Below are positions 1 through 20,569 of a stretch of 64,000 nucleotides of DNA, in pieces. The stretch's first letter is position 1, and each line of letters begins with the position of its first letter. The notes under the pieces were generated by a model that saw nothing but the letters and a program-made list of their open reading frames with translations, searched no databases and was not told the DNA's origin. A program made the translations under genes and the position numbers. This stretch comes from Macropodus opercularis (taxonomy: Eukaryota; Chordata; Actinopteri; Anabantiformes; Osphronemidae), in assembly GCA_030770545.1 (NCBI GenBank), contig CM061096.1:8103501-8167500 (forward strand), read 5' to 3'.

Positions 1-3000
1 ACAATTATCTCAAGACATATGTACACATCTCGGTAGACTCACCAATTATTTTCATACTAATGTTACGGAACAAATTTCACTGGATTCATTCAATCTTCTA
101 GATGAAACTATTCTCCCAGAAAATTACCATTTGCTCATTCCAGAAATAGTTCCATGGCATCATCCCCATCCATAAACTGCATCCAGACTGTACTTTCGAA
201 CGGACCAATCAGTGCGGCTGAAGATGGAAGAGTCTTTAACTAAAGGCTAGTGTACAGCGATAAAGCTCACTCTGCTGCGCTGACGACCTTTAACGCTTCT
301 AATCACTGCGCAGTCACAAACGGGGCAAAGCACCTTCGCTCTGCTCCGGCTTTAATGTCTTCCACAGGACGTCGCAATCAGAAAACGCAGAGCAGCGTAC
401 GCAGTGTCACGCAGAGGGAACCCAGGCTAGTTGGCAGCCGTAAAGACACAGATTTCCCCTCAGTGCGCTGCCGTCTCAGGATTAACTCTGGCAGTTTGCT
501 CACGTCTGCTAAACAAGATATAAACACGACACCTTGATATTTCATGTTGCATAAAGTCAGGCTGCGGCGGTGAAGGCTCTCATTATCTTCACTTATGTTC
601 CAACTCACCCGCAAAACCAAGCTCATATAAACAATTCTTAAGATGCCAGAATCATAACATGTTGACAGTTTATGCACCTGTTCCTCATACACCAGTGATT
701 TTTGATGTAGTGGCTAAAAGCATAAAATTTACCTCTTACTGTACTGGCTCCACATCACACTCTCTAAAGGGAAAGATTGGGAAAAACAGGAAGTGAATTA
801 CACCAATTATTCAAAATAGCTGCCTGTAAAGCATGTAATTGACTTAAACACATCCTGCAGACATTTCAGTTTACAATAATGAGAATTATAAATGCCTGAA
901 TTAATTGCAAGTGATTAACATAAAAGGCATAACATCATAAAGGTAGAGAAATTTGCGTAATAATCTAGTAATATTTGGTCATTAAAGGAGTTTTTAGTGG
1001 AGGGATTTGAAGCAGTATGTGATGATTGAAGTGCATGATGTAGCGTCGTCAGGCGGAGCGTTCGTGTTGATGTTATCTCGTAGGGAACAAACATTATGGC
1101 CTAATTGATACATTAAATAAGAGGCGATTCGTGCATGGTTATGATAGTGTGGGAATAAAAACCAACAGCATTGCCTGCATAGTTAAACTGAAGATCAAAC
1201 CACGACACTCTACCGAGGTTTCTAGTTTAATTTGCCAGCATTGATTCCTTCCCCCGAGAGATTCATTCTCGCTTGGAAGAGAAACAGAATAATAAATTCT
1301 ACAATGTATGACAATATTGACTGAACATTTGTCACGAGCCATTAGGAATTTAATAGGTATTTACTAAGTAAAGCTTAAAGCTCTGTACTGAGCTGAGCAG
1401 CCGTCACGGGTCACTATTACTGGTGAATAATAATATGCTGAAACTTGTGAACGATGGAGCATCACAAAGTATTTTTAATTCAACCCTGTAATTAAACAGA
1501 AATTTGACGTATTTGTACCCTTATATTGTGATTTATCCTTCTGCACCAATACAGTTCAAGGTAATATAATACTTTTTAGTACATTTAAATACAGAGACTT
1601 CCAAACACATGAAGAACTTATAACATGATTAAAGTTAGAAACAATCCATAAGCTACAAAAGTAAACGCTCACCTGCATTAAAACGTCATAATTAAATGAT
1701 CCATTAATACGTGATGTGACTGTACAACAAACACAGGACGGAGGTTTTTAGGTTTAAAGGTCATATTAATTATTTCACAGCATATTGAGAGTGAGCTTTG
1801 TAAATATTGCCTCTGTCTACTTGCCATTTTTGGTGCCTTCTCTTAGATGGACTCCTTTTGACTCCCTGAAGAATCGGCTAAACGGTATTGGATATGGTAT
1901 AAATCAACTGAGCAGCCAGCAGAGGCCACTCCTCACACTTTTCTGGGGCGTCTTCTGATCATTTAATAAACATCTATGCACAATTTATCACTTGTTTCTG
2001 CCAAGTCAGGCTTTCCAACAGTGTAATAATACATAAAATGCAGTCAGTTTGAAATGAAAAGAGCACAGGAGCGCGCTGCTTCAGTGCAAGGATGGGGCAT
2101 ATCCTTCCTGCCATACAGAATCAGCTCCTCATCGCTCTCTTAGTGCTGGAGAGCACAGGTGCCGAGTTCGCCTCCTCCTCCACCGGTCCACAGAGAGTTA
2201 AATAATGCTTTTGGGGGGGGGCGGGTGTAACACAGTGAACGGGTTATTGATCAGCAGAGATCCACTGCCTTGCAGAAATCGCGTCACAGCAAATGTTCAT
2301 TAAATCTCAGTGTGCAAGTGTGTAAATGCCAAAACTGCACTTACTGGATGGAAGAAAGGAGAAAGACAGAAGGGCGGGAGAAAAGTCCGGAGATATGCTT
2401 CTACTGGCAGCTTCCCAAAGAATAAATTCTACATTAATTCATGGCATTCATATGTTATGTAGAAAGCAAAGCATCACTCATTTGCGTTAAGCTCTTTCCG
2501 TTGGCAGTATCCCAATTCCATCACAATGACTTTACATATGGCAACGCATTTCTGGAGCTGGAAGTAAATGGTGGCTCATACTTTAGCCATTGCTGGTGTG
2601 GGTTTGGACAAATCAATGGCACAGTGAAGGTGTTTCTCATCACGCTGAATAAGACTGGTGCCATTTGCTCTGTGGTGGGAGCGTTTCTTTTCGTGTATTT
2701 GACTCCAGACATTTCAGGATAATCGCTGAATCAAGGACATTTGTGTTAAAGGGCTGTCAGACAGTGCAGTTAGAGCCTTCTGTTAAGGTGGAAAGGCTTT
2801 TAGAGGGAGAACACCAGCAGCAGCAATACGCATAGATCAAAACCTCAGGTCGTATGAATACACAGAGTTGCATGTGATTGTATTTTAATTATGGTGCCCT
2901 TATTCATAGCAAAAATGTGCGTTCATGACATATAGCTTGTTTAAATAATACATCAATACTGCTGCCATCAGCATTTCCCCCGTCTAATACAAATATTCAG

Positions 3001-3400
3001 CTCATTTGATCATATCAGTCTGAATTCTACACGTTCCAGCGCTGTTGAATGCAAATCACCCCCAAAAACTAAACTAACACTGAGTGCACAGTAAATCTAC
3101 TCATGGTTAATTAATCTCCAGAGTTTACCAACATGGTCACCATAAAGCCAGTGTAGTCTACGGTAATTACATCTCCTGCAGGATTCAGCCAAACCCCCCG
3201 AGGAGAATCCCATGCACCGCCCATCTACACCATGTTCCTGCTCAAATGATTCCAGAACAAAAGATTCTGAGGCACCGTGGGCCAGCATCAACCCCTGAAT
3301 TTACCTTTTAAGGCTACAGGCATATTTGATTGTAAACGGATTCGCGGACGTCAAATTAGCAGCTTATATCAATTAAACGCGCCCGACGCAGCTGCACCCG
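1..3400. other. AT-rich noncoding stretch, no gene recognised
   Basis: Neither strand shows an exon I can match to a vertebrate protein. Open frames are short and have random-looking composition. A run of ten G's occurs near 2213-2222. If the CpG-rich patch at 3.5-4.4 kb is a minus-strand first exon, this stretch would be the start of that gene's first intron; this is inference only. Confidence 0.5.
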
Positions 3401-3509
3401 AAGCAGGTTTTCCCAGATAAGTTGATCTCTTGTTGCTCACAGCTTGGCTTTGGCCAACGGGTTACACGTGCAAAAACTGAGCATGTAGGCTAAAGACGAA
3501 ATCTCACTG

Positions 3510-4440
3510 CAACTTAAAACAAAAACGAATAAAACACGCACATGGACGCGTTACGCGCATTACGGTGCGAAAACGATGCGTCTGTGACCCCCCGACGTTC
3601 AGTGTCAGGGCTTCTCTGGGTCTGACAAGCTACGTCTGGATTAAAGATGGGAATCAGCAGATCAGTGCTTACCGCTATGCGAGTCTGTGAAGATGCTTTA
3701 AGATATAAGATGATCCTTTTGGGGGGAGGGGAAGGTCGCTTTGGACTTGGTGAGGTCCAAACTTGGGTCCCGCCGTTGATTATCTGCTCCACGTCTTGGC
3801 GAAGAACCAGCAGCGTGCTTCACTTGCGCCGTTTGGATCTACCTCAACGCATCACCACGGCGAAATCTGCGAGCAGTCTTTGTCCATTTGAGCCTCTCTA
3901 TTCTGTCTTCGGTCGGGGCACGTCGATGCAACTATGTGGTCTGCTGCGTAAAACCGGTGCCAAAATTCCTGTGGGCCCATTCCGTTACAGCGATGCTAGA
4001 CAATGGTCTGGTCATTTTGGCACGGACTTTACACACTCCGCTGCCAAAAAACAGTTACGTCGGCTGATCAAAATCAAATCTCGAGAGCTCGTGTGTTCAT
4101 GTCTCTGTGACTGGCTCAAGAATTTGGTAACACGCACAGTAGCTATCAGTCGCTCACATGTGATAGTTGGCTCCGGTATTGTCTTCCCGGTCCCTCATGC
4201 TGCTGTTCTTTGCAGGAGTAGACGGTGGAGTTGTCGGTCTGTGGATCCGTGGAGCTGCACCTCACCGCGCGTCTTTATCGGGAGAGATCGCCTGTGGACG
4301 CTGGCTGAACGGGAACCCACACTGAGCGAAGGCAGCTGAATTCTCGGAAAGCTTGGCGACCCGTCATCACAGGGGAGCAATAAGCTGGATGTTGCGCGTA
4401 CGCCTCTCTGACAGTGCGCGCCCCCGACAGGTCACACATG
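3510..4440 (-). promoter_or_regulatory. CpG-rich patch, possible promoter/noncoding first exon of a minus-strand gene off the left edge
   Basis: CpG density is clearly higher than in the flanking AT-rich DNA. On the minus strand there are good splice donors: CATAGCG followed by GTAAGC (exon end about 3673) and CGCG followed by GTGAGG (near 4266). No convincing coding sequence is present. Open frames run through the patch on both strands (for example plus 3647-4339), as expected where GC content removes stops. In human the 3' side of EFTUD2 carries HIGD1B and the connexin gene GJC1, which has noncoding 5' exons, so a connexin-type gene further left is one possibility. That is a guess from gene order, not from sequence. 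Confidence 0.3.
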
Positions 4441-7320
4441 TCGAGTCCATAAACGTCTGTTTAAAAAGAAAAGGGTAATAAAGCTAATTGAAAAAAAAAA
4501 ATCAATTAACAGTATGTTTGTAGTTTGTGTTCTTTGTGTTTTTAAATGTAAGTTTATTTATAGTTTATTTATTTATAGTTATAATAATACTGAATAAAAA
4601 GTTGGCTGCGAAGCTAAAATCTGGAAAAGAGCGACCTCTGGATCCTCTATGTGAGTTGAGAATGATTCAGAAGTGCGGGTCCTTCAGGTGCCCTGGGGTG
4701 CAGGAGTCACAGTCATGTGGTCAAGGGCTGTTTCTGCCTCTGCTCGCATCTCTGACCTTGCCGGACTTCAAGTTGTCAGCGTCCTGCTGGGAAGTGATGC
4801 CGCCACAAAAGGACGGTCTTGGCCTTCAGTTGAACCAACAGAGCGTTTGTTAGAATTGACAAGCACCTAAATGAGCAGTGGGCTCCTTCCCTGATGATGA
4901 CCACCACAAGGGTGTTGTTAATGGTGATGGATATGACTCTGTAATGGGACCCTTTCCTCTGGAAGAACAGAAGCTTAATCTTGTCCTGGTTGGGCTGTGG
5001 TTTATGTCCAAGCAGTGTGTGCTGTGCGTCAGATGGGGGAATGACAAGAAAACTTAGATCAGTCAAGAGCACAGCAGTATTAAAACCCCAGTGACTCATG
5101 GAAAGGGCCCAGGACAGAGCCCCGTGGAACCAGTGACCTACACTTAACAGAAATGGGAGTTCTGACCTACCATCCATTTAAAAAGTGTTTCACATGGGCA
5201 GAAAATATGTGACCCACCGCAAGTTGCTGAATTAAGGTCTGAGTTTACACCAAAAACTTGCTAGAGGTAAAACATCAAACCTTAGAATAAACATTATTCC
5301 TATAGTTTGATGTTTGTGGCTATTTATGTTTTTTCCCACACCTTGAGATCATTCAGCATCGTTTTGTGATAACTTTGCCTCTTTGTGCTCGCGTGTGACC
5401 ATTTTGTGTCTCTTCTTGGTTTTGCATCTTGCTGTCCTTGTGGTTGTCTTGGAACATGTTGTGTATACGTGTTGCTGCTGTAACTGTGGTATTGTTTGAC
5501 CTTAATGATCTGTATAACTGGCTGTCGATGGCCGGCTCCTTTGCCCTGGATGTTCTGGAGGAAAAGGTCTGCTCCTGATGTTAGCAGGAAGAGACAAGTG
5601 TGATTGAGTCACAGACACATGACAGAGTCAGAGAGGTGTGTAGGTGCAGCCAGACAGGCCAAGATGAAGGAGAGGTAAGAGCAGAGGACAGATTTATTGC
5701 AATAAAAGGTGACTGATGAGGTGCTTAAGAGCAGATGGAGGTGAGATGAGAGGAAAATGGAAATGTTCTGACTTGCAGCACGGTGCCCCGAGCCGGCCTT
5801 AAACCAACGCAGCAGCTCGGTCCCGTCTATATTTAGCACAGGGACCACAGATTGTAACAAGTGCTCCAGGGTCTTGTTCAGACCGGCAAGAACTGCTGCC
5901 ATCCGTCCCAGCGCCCAGGGCCAGGCACGATCGCAGCTCACGCCAGCACAAGGGAGGAGTGATGGGACCATGTCATCCGAGTGCATGTTTACCTAACACG
6001 TGTCCACAGTTGATCACATTCTGTTGCAGCAGATGCCTTCAAATCAGAGGTGAGAGGATACGAACCCTCAAAGCATCTGCATGTCGATACCTTCACAAGA
6101 AGTGTCATCACGGCACTTAGGGTGCGCTCATGTTGACAGCGTTTAGTGAATCTCTTCATTTCTCACTCCTGCAAACGTCTGAAAAGGAGACAGCGTCCGC
6201 CCCATCTCCGTCTCCCCTTGTCTGCTTCAATTAAATAAATAAATCGCTTGTCCGGGTGGACAGGATTGACATTCAGTCCAAATGTCACAGCAGCTCAAGC
6301 CATTTTTGACTCCTCCTGTCCCTTGTCTTACCTTCCCCATCTCCACCACCTCCAGAATAGTTGGGGGGGGGGGGGGGCTTGTCAGCGGTGAGTGATGAAG
6401 GACTGAAGCGTTCAGACAAGGGTGCCTTTTCCAAGGTGTGAAGAGACGCGCTCAAATCCATCAGGCAGCACAGTTAAGCGCTGTGAAAAGTCACCAATTC
6501 ATGGCCTTTATAGGGTGAGATTCAAACCTGGAGCTGTTTCAGGCACAGAATCTGAAGATGCCCTTTACAGGAGCAGTTTGGGCCACAATAGGTGGGACTG
6601 GACTCCAAGACGTCCGCGGCAGAAACAGTACATTTACCAACGGAGACAGATCTGTTTGAAACAACACGTTACTCCGGACCACTACGTCATAGTGGAGCCG
6701 AAGAACTCATCAGAGGGAACGTCCAACTTTATACCAGCCTCCAGCTGGATCATCAGGCTCAGACATACTGGATGAGTTTTCCACAGATTTTAACTTTCCC
6801 ATTTAAGATCTTCTAGACAGACGCAAAAGTTAATGTCAGTGAATGTGTCCGTGTCAGTAGCCTCCGCTTTAGTGGCATCTGTCTTCCTTGATGTGCTGCA
6901 TCCTCACTTCTTTTTCTTTGTATTCAGCAATGTAACTCAACGTTTGCTTCCTTTCCTCTCTGCCTGCAACCATCCTTCAGCCTGTCAATCATCGTCCGCA
7001 CCGGATCACACCAATCACTCAAACCATCATCAAGACTCCAAGCTGGAAATGGGTTCACTACACTCAGGCTCCAAACTACATGTACATTTTAAATACATCT
7101 AAACTTTCTATACACAAAGTGTTAAAACTGCACAATGTAATAATTTTTATGAATTACAAATTTATTCAGATTTTTTTCAGAATTGTCTTAACCTACAAAA
7201 ACAATGATCATTTGTACAAATAAAAAACAAATATAAGAAAAAGATCAGCAACAAACATCTGTAATGTTTTAGAAATGACAGCTCATCTATGAAAGTAAAA
7301 GCAAGTCATGTCCCCTGTAT
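4441..7320. other. Intergenic stretch, no gene recognised
   Basis: No exon is recognisable. A G15 homopolymer lies at 6363-6377. The open frames at 4527-4853, 5609-5986 and 6422-6775 have no recognisable domain. The right end approaches the polyadenylation region of eftud2, transcribed leftward. Confidence 0.5.
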
Positions 7321-7323
7321 CAT

Positions 7324-7384
7324 TTTATTGAAACAATCCTGATGCTCTCTTCTCGTCACAGTTGGCCGTCCATCTGTTTTTATT
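7324..7384 (-). terminator. eftud2: eftud2 polyadenylation signals (AATAAA)
   Basis: Two AATAAA hexamers on the minus strand (TTTATT on plus) lie at 7324-7329 and 7379-7384, about 150-200 bp past the eftud2 stop codon. They predict a short 3' UTR. Confidence 0.6.
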
Positions 7385-7531
7385 TAGGAGCCTTTGGAGA
7401 GTGAAAATTACCACTACATAGCCGGGATGCATGAATGCAGCCCGTAGATTTAATCTAGCATTTACTGTTGAATGAGTAGTGGAGGCTGATGTTTTTGGCT
7501 GCTGCTATGGTCTGCAGTAGGTGCTGCAGTC

Positions 7532-16411
<8,880 letters not shown>

Positions 16412-16421
16412 CCTTTAGAGA

Positions 16422-17080
16422 CCTGCGAAAACGTGTTTCATTCACTGTTAATGCTACTGAATTAATAGCGCAATACTAACACGAGTGACACGCTGTAGAC
16501 TGTAGTTTTCAATCGCTGCCTTCTTTTGCGTTTCACTCAATATAGCGAACTAAACGTAACAAGCCAGTGACGATTAGATTATTTGTGCTGACGGGTCATT
16601 TTTACGAAAAGTATCTTGCACAAGTATCCATTTCATCTTGTGAAGCTAATGATGCTAACTCTGACTGTAGCATCATATGCGGCACCGTAGCTTAGCTTCT
16701 TATCCATCTATCCGAGGGAATTTTGTAATTACAATATTAATTAAGGCAAATGTTTCCGCTTATTTTAACGTTCTCGTCCTCATGTACTGGTAACATCATC
16801 GGCTAACGTTAGCCAAGAACTAGCGGGCTAGCAGCTAACAAGCAATGCAATGAATGGACGACGTTTAACTTACGTTATTGTTCAGCGGTCTGCATTCAAT
16901 AATCTACCAGACTGAACTGCAATTTAGCCCTTCAGAGCCGACTCACCTGTAATCTGGTATAATGTAGCTAACAGAGATTATATTCCAAGCCAGGTAAAAG
17001 TTCGGCAAGTATTCAGAAGATAAATAATTTCTCAAATAGCGCCATGCGCATGGAATACTACTTCCGCCTTTCTTGTTCTA
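16422..17080 (-). promoter_or_regulatory. eftud2: eftud2 5' UTR, noncoding first exon and promoter
   Basis: The first coding exon has an acceptor leaving 11 nt of 5' UTR (exon start 16422). A strong minus-strand donor, TTACAG followed by GTGAGT (exon end 16947), marks a probable noncoding exon 1 running up to about 17.05 kb. Just upstream are an ETS/GABP-type site GGCGGAAGT (17060-17068) and an NRF1-like palindrome CATGCGCATG (17043-17052), typical of a TATA-less housekeeping promoter. Confidence 0.55.
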
Positions 17081-17089
17081 TTGAACAGT

Positions 17090-18450
17090 GAACCTTCAAT
17101 GGTAAAAACAATTCCGCCCCCACTGGTAGAAATGTTTACTACAGGCAGCGTAATGGATGTTTGTCAATGTATGCAAATATTGTAACACCCCTGCAAAGCC
17201 CTGATTTACTTCATGCATCGGTACTTTTTATATCACTAACCTATATAGTATGATGCAGAAGAAAATCCACAGACCATACATGTGGAAATTCTAACATTTA
17301 AGAAGCCTGATTAATTTATCATTATCACATTTTGTCGGTCTACTTAACATATTTTTAGATAGTCACCAATTAAGAATATAGAAAAAATAAACAAATGGGC
17401 CTTTAAGAAGAATATAGAAAAAATAAACAAATGGGCCTTTTAAAGGCTACTGCAGCCGGTTAAGTTCATTGGGTCTGACATAATGATCGTTCAGCCATAA
17501 ATACACTTGCCCTTGTTGAGCAGACATGACAAAAGGCTTTTCAGAACTTTCACATTAAACAGGTTCGAACAGACAACTGTAGTTATACACTGTGGCCATT
17601 GGAGGGTGTCTGCCTCGTTTATTCGGGCTGGTTATAATATAAACAGGGACCTATAAGCACTTCAAAAGCTTTAGGAAAGAAATGTATAAACTATCTTTTT
17701 GGTATTTAGATGTAGTAATAAGATGTATATTGAAAATGTTTTGTCCTAAATGCTGAGCATATCAAAAAACAAACGGAATGGATTTTACATAAAACACCAA
17801 CTTTAACTGAATACAGATATAGGCAATAACCAGAGATTTGGTGACCTTGCTACAACTTTAATGACAGGGTTGGTAAAAACCCAGTAGTGTGTGAAAAGGA
17901 TTACTCTTCAGATGATTCTCTGGTGTGTGTGTTGCTGTGAGTGAGGCAGGTCATGAATTCTTCCACACAGATGCTGAGGGAGTTTGATGATAAATTCAGA
18001 CACAGGTTCAGTTGATGGCTTTATTCCTGCTGGTGTTAATTTGTTTTTAGTAGGCAGGGCCTACACAGTACAGACAACACTGATCAACAAGATACACAAA
18101 CAGACAGAAAACATTGTAACATACATGTATCTCTGTCACCAAGTCAGTCAACTTCATATGACCATAGACTAATAATAATAATTAACATATGATGGAAAAG
18201 TGCAGTTTGTAATAAAACACGTATGACTATTACTTAAGAGCACCCAGTAAATGAACTTCCATTTAAAATAATTATATTATAACAACACTCCTTACAACAT
18301 GTCAAATTATGTTCTTAAGGTTTAAATCTGAAGCACTGGATTATTGATTTCCTCACTAGAGCTGTGGCAGGGGGTCAGCAACCTGCTAATGTTAACCTGC
18401 GTCTATAGCTGGAGGTGACTGAGGCTACAAACGACCATAAAACAATGTAT
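17090..18450. other. Intergenic stretch between eftud2 and phospho1
   Basis: AT-rich sequence with no recognisable exon. It contains the 36-bp tandem duplication listed separately. The right part is the 3' flank of phospho1. Confidence 0.5.
17372..17443. repeat. 36-bp tandem duplication, two copies
   Basis: A 36-bp unit starting AAGAATATAGAAAAAATAAA occurs at 17372-17407 and again at 17408-17443. The match is exact for at least the first 33 bases, which suggests a recent duplication. Confidence 0.9.
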
Positions 18451-18453
18451 TTG

Positions 18454-18459
18454 TTTATT
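18454..18459 (-). terminator. phospho1: phospho1 polyadenylation signal
   Basis: AATAAA on the minus strand, about 110 bp past the phospho1 stop. It predicts a very short 3' UTR. Confidence 0.5.
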
Positions 18460-18568
18460 TCAAACAGTGAGAGAGATTTTTATAGCCTTCGTTAGTGAGG
18501 ATAATTCACCTGAGGTACGACTAATACTCTCCTTGATCGACCCACTGCCCGTCTCTGTACACGACCCT

Positions 18569-19423
18569 CTACTCTGCCACCAGCTTCCTCAGCCGCTGCA
18601 CCACATCCTCCCCGCTCACCCACGGCACCGTCACCGCCTTGAACTCCCCGGGCATAGCTTCGTGGGTCTCCGTGATCAGGCGGTGCATGGGGAAATCCCG
18701 CCGGGGAAAGACCACGTCGCGGGGTCCGAGTGCAAGCGCGGGGCAGAAGTCATTGGCCCCGTCCCCCACGTAGAAGAGCCTCTGATACGGGCGGCCCCGC
18801 TCCTGCGTCCTGCGGGCCACATAGTCCCTGACGACCACCTGCTTGCACATGTTGTCGGGGCACCGCTGGCAGTCGTGGGAGTGGAAGGGCCTCAGCAACA
18901 GCCTGCCGTCCTTGTTGAAGGTGGCCGGGTTGGTGAAGACCCGGTGGAAGAGCTGGCGGGCCCCGGCGCGCCGCAGCCAGGACTCAACGAAGAAGGTGTT
19001 GGCGTCAGACACCAGCGCCACCTCGAAGTCCTGCGGGCGTGTGCGGATGAACTGGAAGAGGGTGAGCATGCCGGGGGTGGCCGGGATCTTCTCCATGACG
19101 TCGCGGATGTTGCTCTCGGTGACGCCCTGCTCCGCCAGGTAGGCCAGGACGCGCTGCATGTACTCGTTGTAGCGTCCGGGCTGATAGGTGTCCTTCAGCC
19201 AGCCCGGGAGGTGCTGACCCGGGGCGGCCTGCACCACCATGTCATCGCTGGTTTCATCTACGATGGTCTCGTCGAAGTCGAAGAAGACGAGGAAGCGCTT
19301 GTCAGAGGAGATGCGCGTTGAGTGGGAAGTCATGATCTCTGAGCGCCTGGGTCTGTGCGCGTCCTCCTCGCCTGGGGGCTGGGGTGGGACATAACAGCAG
19401 TTGAAGAGCGAATCCCCCATCAT
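18569..19423 (-). CDS. phospho1: Phosphoethanolamine/phosphocholine phosphatase PHOSPHO1, single coding exon
   Basis: HAD-superfamily phosphatase that releases inorganic phosphate from phosphocholine and phosphoethanolamine in matrix vesicles, supplying phosphate for the start of bone and cartilage mineralisation. The 284-aa frame is unbroken. HAD motif I is FFDFDETIVDE, with nucleophile Asp49 and acid/base Asp51; motif II is VSDANT (Ser139); the Mg-binding motif GDGANDF lies at 220-226. Family signatures APGQ.LP, YNEYMQRV, CP.NMCK and FPRR.FPMHRLI are all present. The human protein is 267 aa. The first ~40 residues are variable in the family. I take Met1 (19423) because its frame continues without a stop into the conserved part; Met31 (19331-19333) is a possible alternative. 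Coding GC is much higher than in the flanks, which creates a long antisense open frame that I regard as a shadow. Confidence 0.97.
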   Translation of the reverse strand: MMGDSLFNCCYVPPQPPGEEDAHRPRRSEIMTSHSTRISSDKRFLVFFDFDETIVDETSDDMVVQAAPGQHLPGWLKDTYQPGRYNEYMQRVLAYLAEQGVTESNIRDVMEKIPATPGMLTLFQFIRTRPQDFEVALVSDANTFFVESWLRRAGARQLFHRVFTNPATFNKDGRLLLRPFHSHDCQRCPDNMCKQVVVRDYVARRTQERGRPYQRLFYVGDGANDFCPALALGPRDVVFPRRDFPMHRLITETHEAMPGEFKAVTVPWVSGEDVVQRLRKLVAE

Positions 19424-20113
19424 TCAATATGTTCTTACTGTTGCCAAGTGGCATCAAATCTCTGCTCGTGCGCTCCCACTGTCCGACATCACGAGCCAGG
19501 CTGGATGAGGAGATGTCGAGGCTTCCTGAGAAACGTTAATGCATAAATAGACGAGAAAGAGTTGGAGGGTGGCAACACACAACCACATTTGACTAGTTCA
19601 CAGGTTATTTGAATAGACCAATGCAGACAACAGCAGACTTTTTAGCCCTGAGGAGGCAGCATCTGCAGCTCGCTGTGTGAGGAGTGAATAAGAGGAGCTG
19701 ATGGTCATCCTGTTGGCAGCAGGCGCGAATTAGTGGAAAGAAATGGAAACATGAGTCCGAGCTCAGGCAAGCAAGCAAACCAATCAGCCGCACAAGGCAA
19801 CACGGTCCACTAAGGAGCGCGTTGCCGCCTTCATACCTTCTGATTGCGGTTGATGTCAGCGGTGGATGTCCGCCGGTGTCAGACGAGTCCGGGCGCCTTC
19901 GAGCCGTGAGCGTGGTTCTGTCTGCCGTGGAAACACAGTGAAGGCAGTTGCATCACAAAACAGCCCGAAATCACAATTATCTAGGTCACTCGAAAGTTCT
20001 TGCAATGGATTTGAATCCCACAACACTGCAACTGGGTCACACGACCACAGGATTAAAGCTACAGAAAACAGTTAGACAGGTTAATCATTGATGGATATGT
20101 AGCCATAGAAACG

Positions 20114-20144
20114 CCCCCCCCCCCCCCCCCCCCAAAAAAAAAAA
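20114..20144. repeat. C20-A11 homopolymer junction
   Basis: A run of about 20 C's (20114-20133) is followed directly by about 11 A's. Length is likely to vary between alleles or by sequencing error. Confidence 0.9.
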
Positions 20145-20279
20145 GAACAACTAATAATCGTATATTATAAATCTAAAAACAGCTTCCCTGTCTCATAACA
20201 ACATCGATGAGAGCCGCAAATAAAAGCTGAGCTCTTTCAGTTTGGATTTGGATTAAAAACAAACCAAAAAAAATCACCA

Positions 20280-20560
20280 GCGTTAGTCCCGGTGCCGCTC
20301 AGGTCCGATCCGGTTCCCAGAGTTTAGAGACAGGGATCCGCGGGTGGGACGAGCACTTATGTGGCCGTCAAAACCGCCGGAGCCGCAGCGGACGTGACCG
20401 CGCCAACAAGTCCGCCCATTTAATAGCATCCTACTGGGCGCGTTCACGACGCTTTCAAAAGAAGACACGGGGGAGAGACGGAGAACTGTAGGAGGAAAGG
20501 GAGGGAGGGAAATCAGGACGGGAAGTACTAGCCCGTCTGGACCCTGTAGTCTGGGACAAA
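20280..20560 (-). promoter_or_regulatory. phospho1: Probable phospho1 promoter/5' UTR region
   Basis: A local GC- and CpG-rich patch about 0.9-1.1 kb upstream of the phospho1 start, with a TATTAAA-like element on the minus strand near 20420. No coding match is seen; the 94-aa minus frame here has no recognisable domain. Assignment to phospho1 rests on position and orientation only. Confidence 0.3.
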
Positions 20561-20569
20561 CATGCATAA

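Noticed and set aside
3647..4339. Plus-strand 230-codon frame in the CpG patch
   Set aside because: No recognisable domain, Arg/Ser/Cys-rich as expected from GC-rich noncoding DNA, and it competes with minus-strand splice donors.
6510..6530. B-box-like GATTCAAACC near 6.52 kb, possible SINE
   Set aside because: No A box at the right spacing and no second copy in the window.
18467..19321. Plus-strand 284-codon frame over phospho1
   Set aside because: It is the complement of the clear phospho1 coding exon, has low-complexity composition and no recognisable domain.
20003..20020. tRNA B-box-like GGATTTGAATCC, possible tRNA or SINE
   Set aside because: No A box, cloverleaf or SINE body could be built around it.
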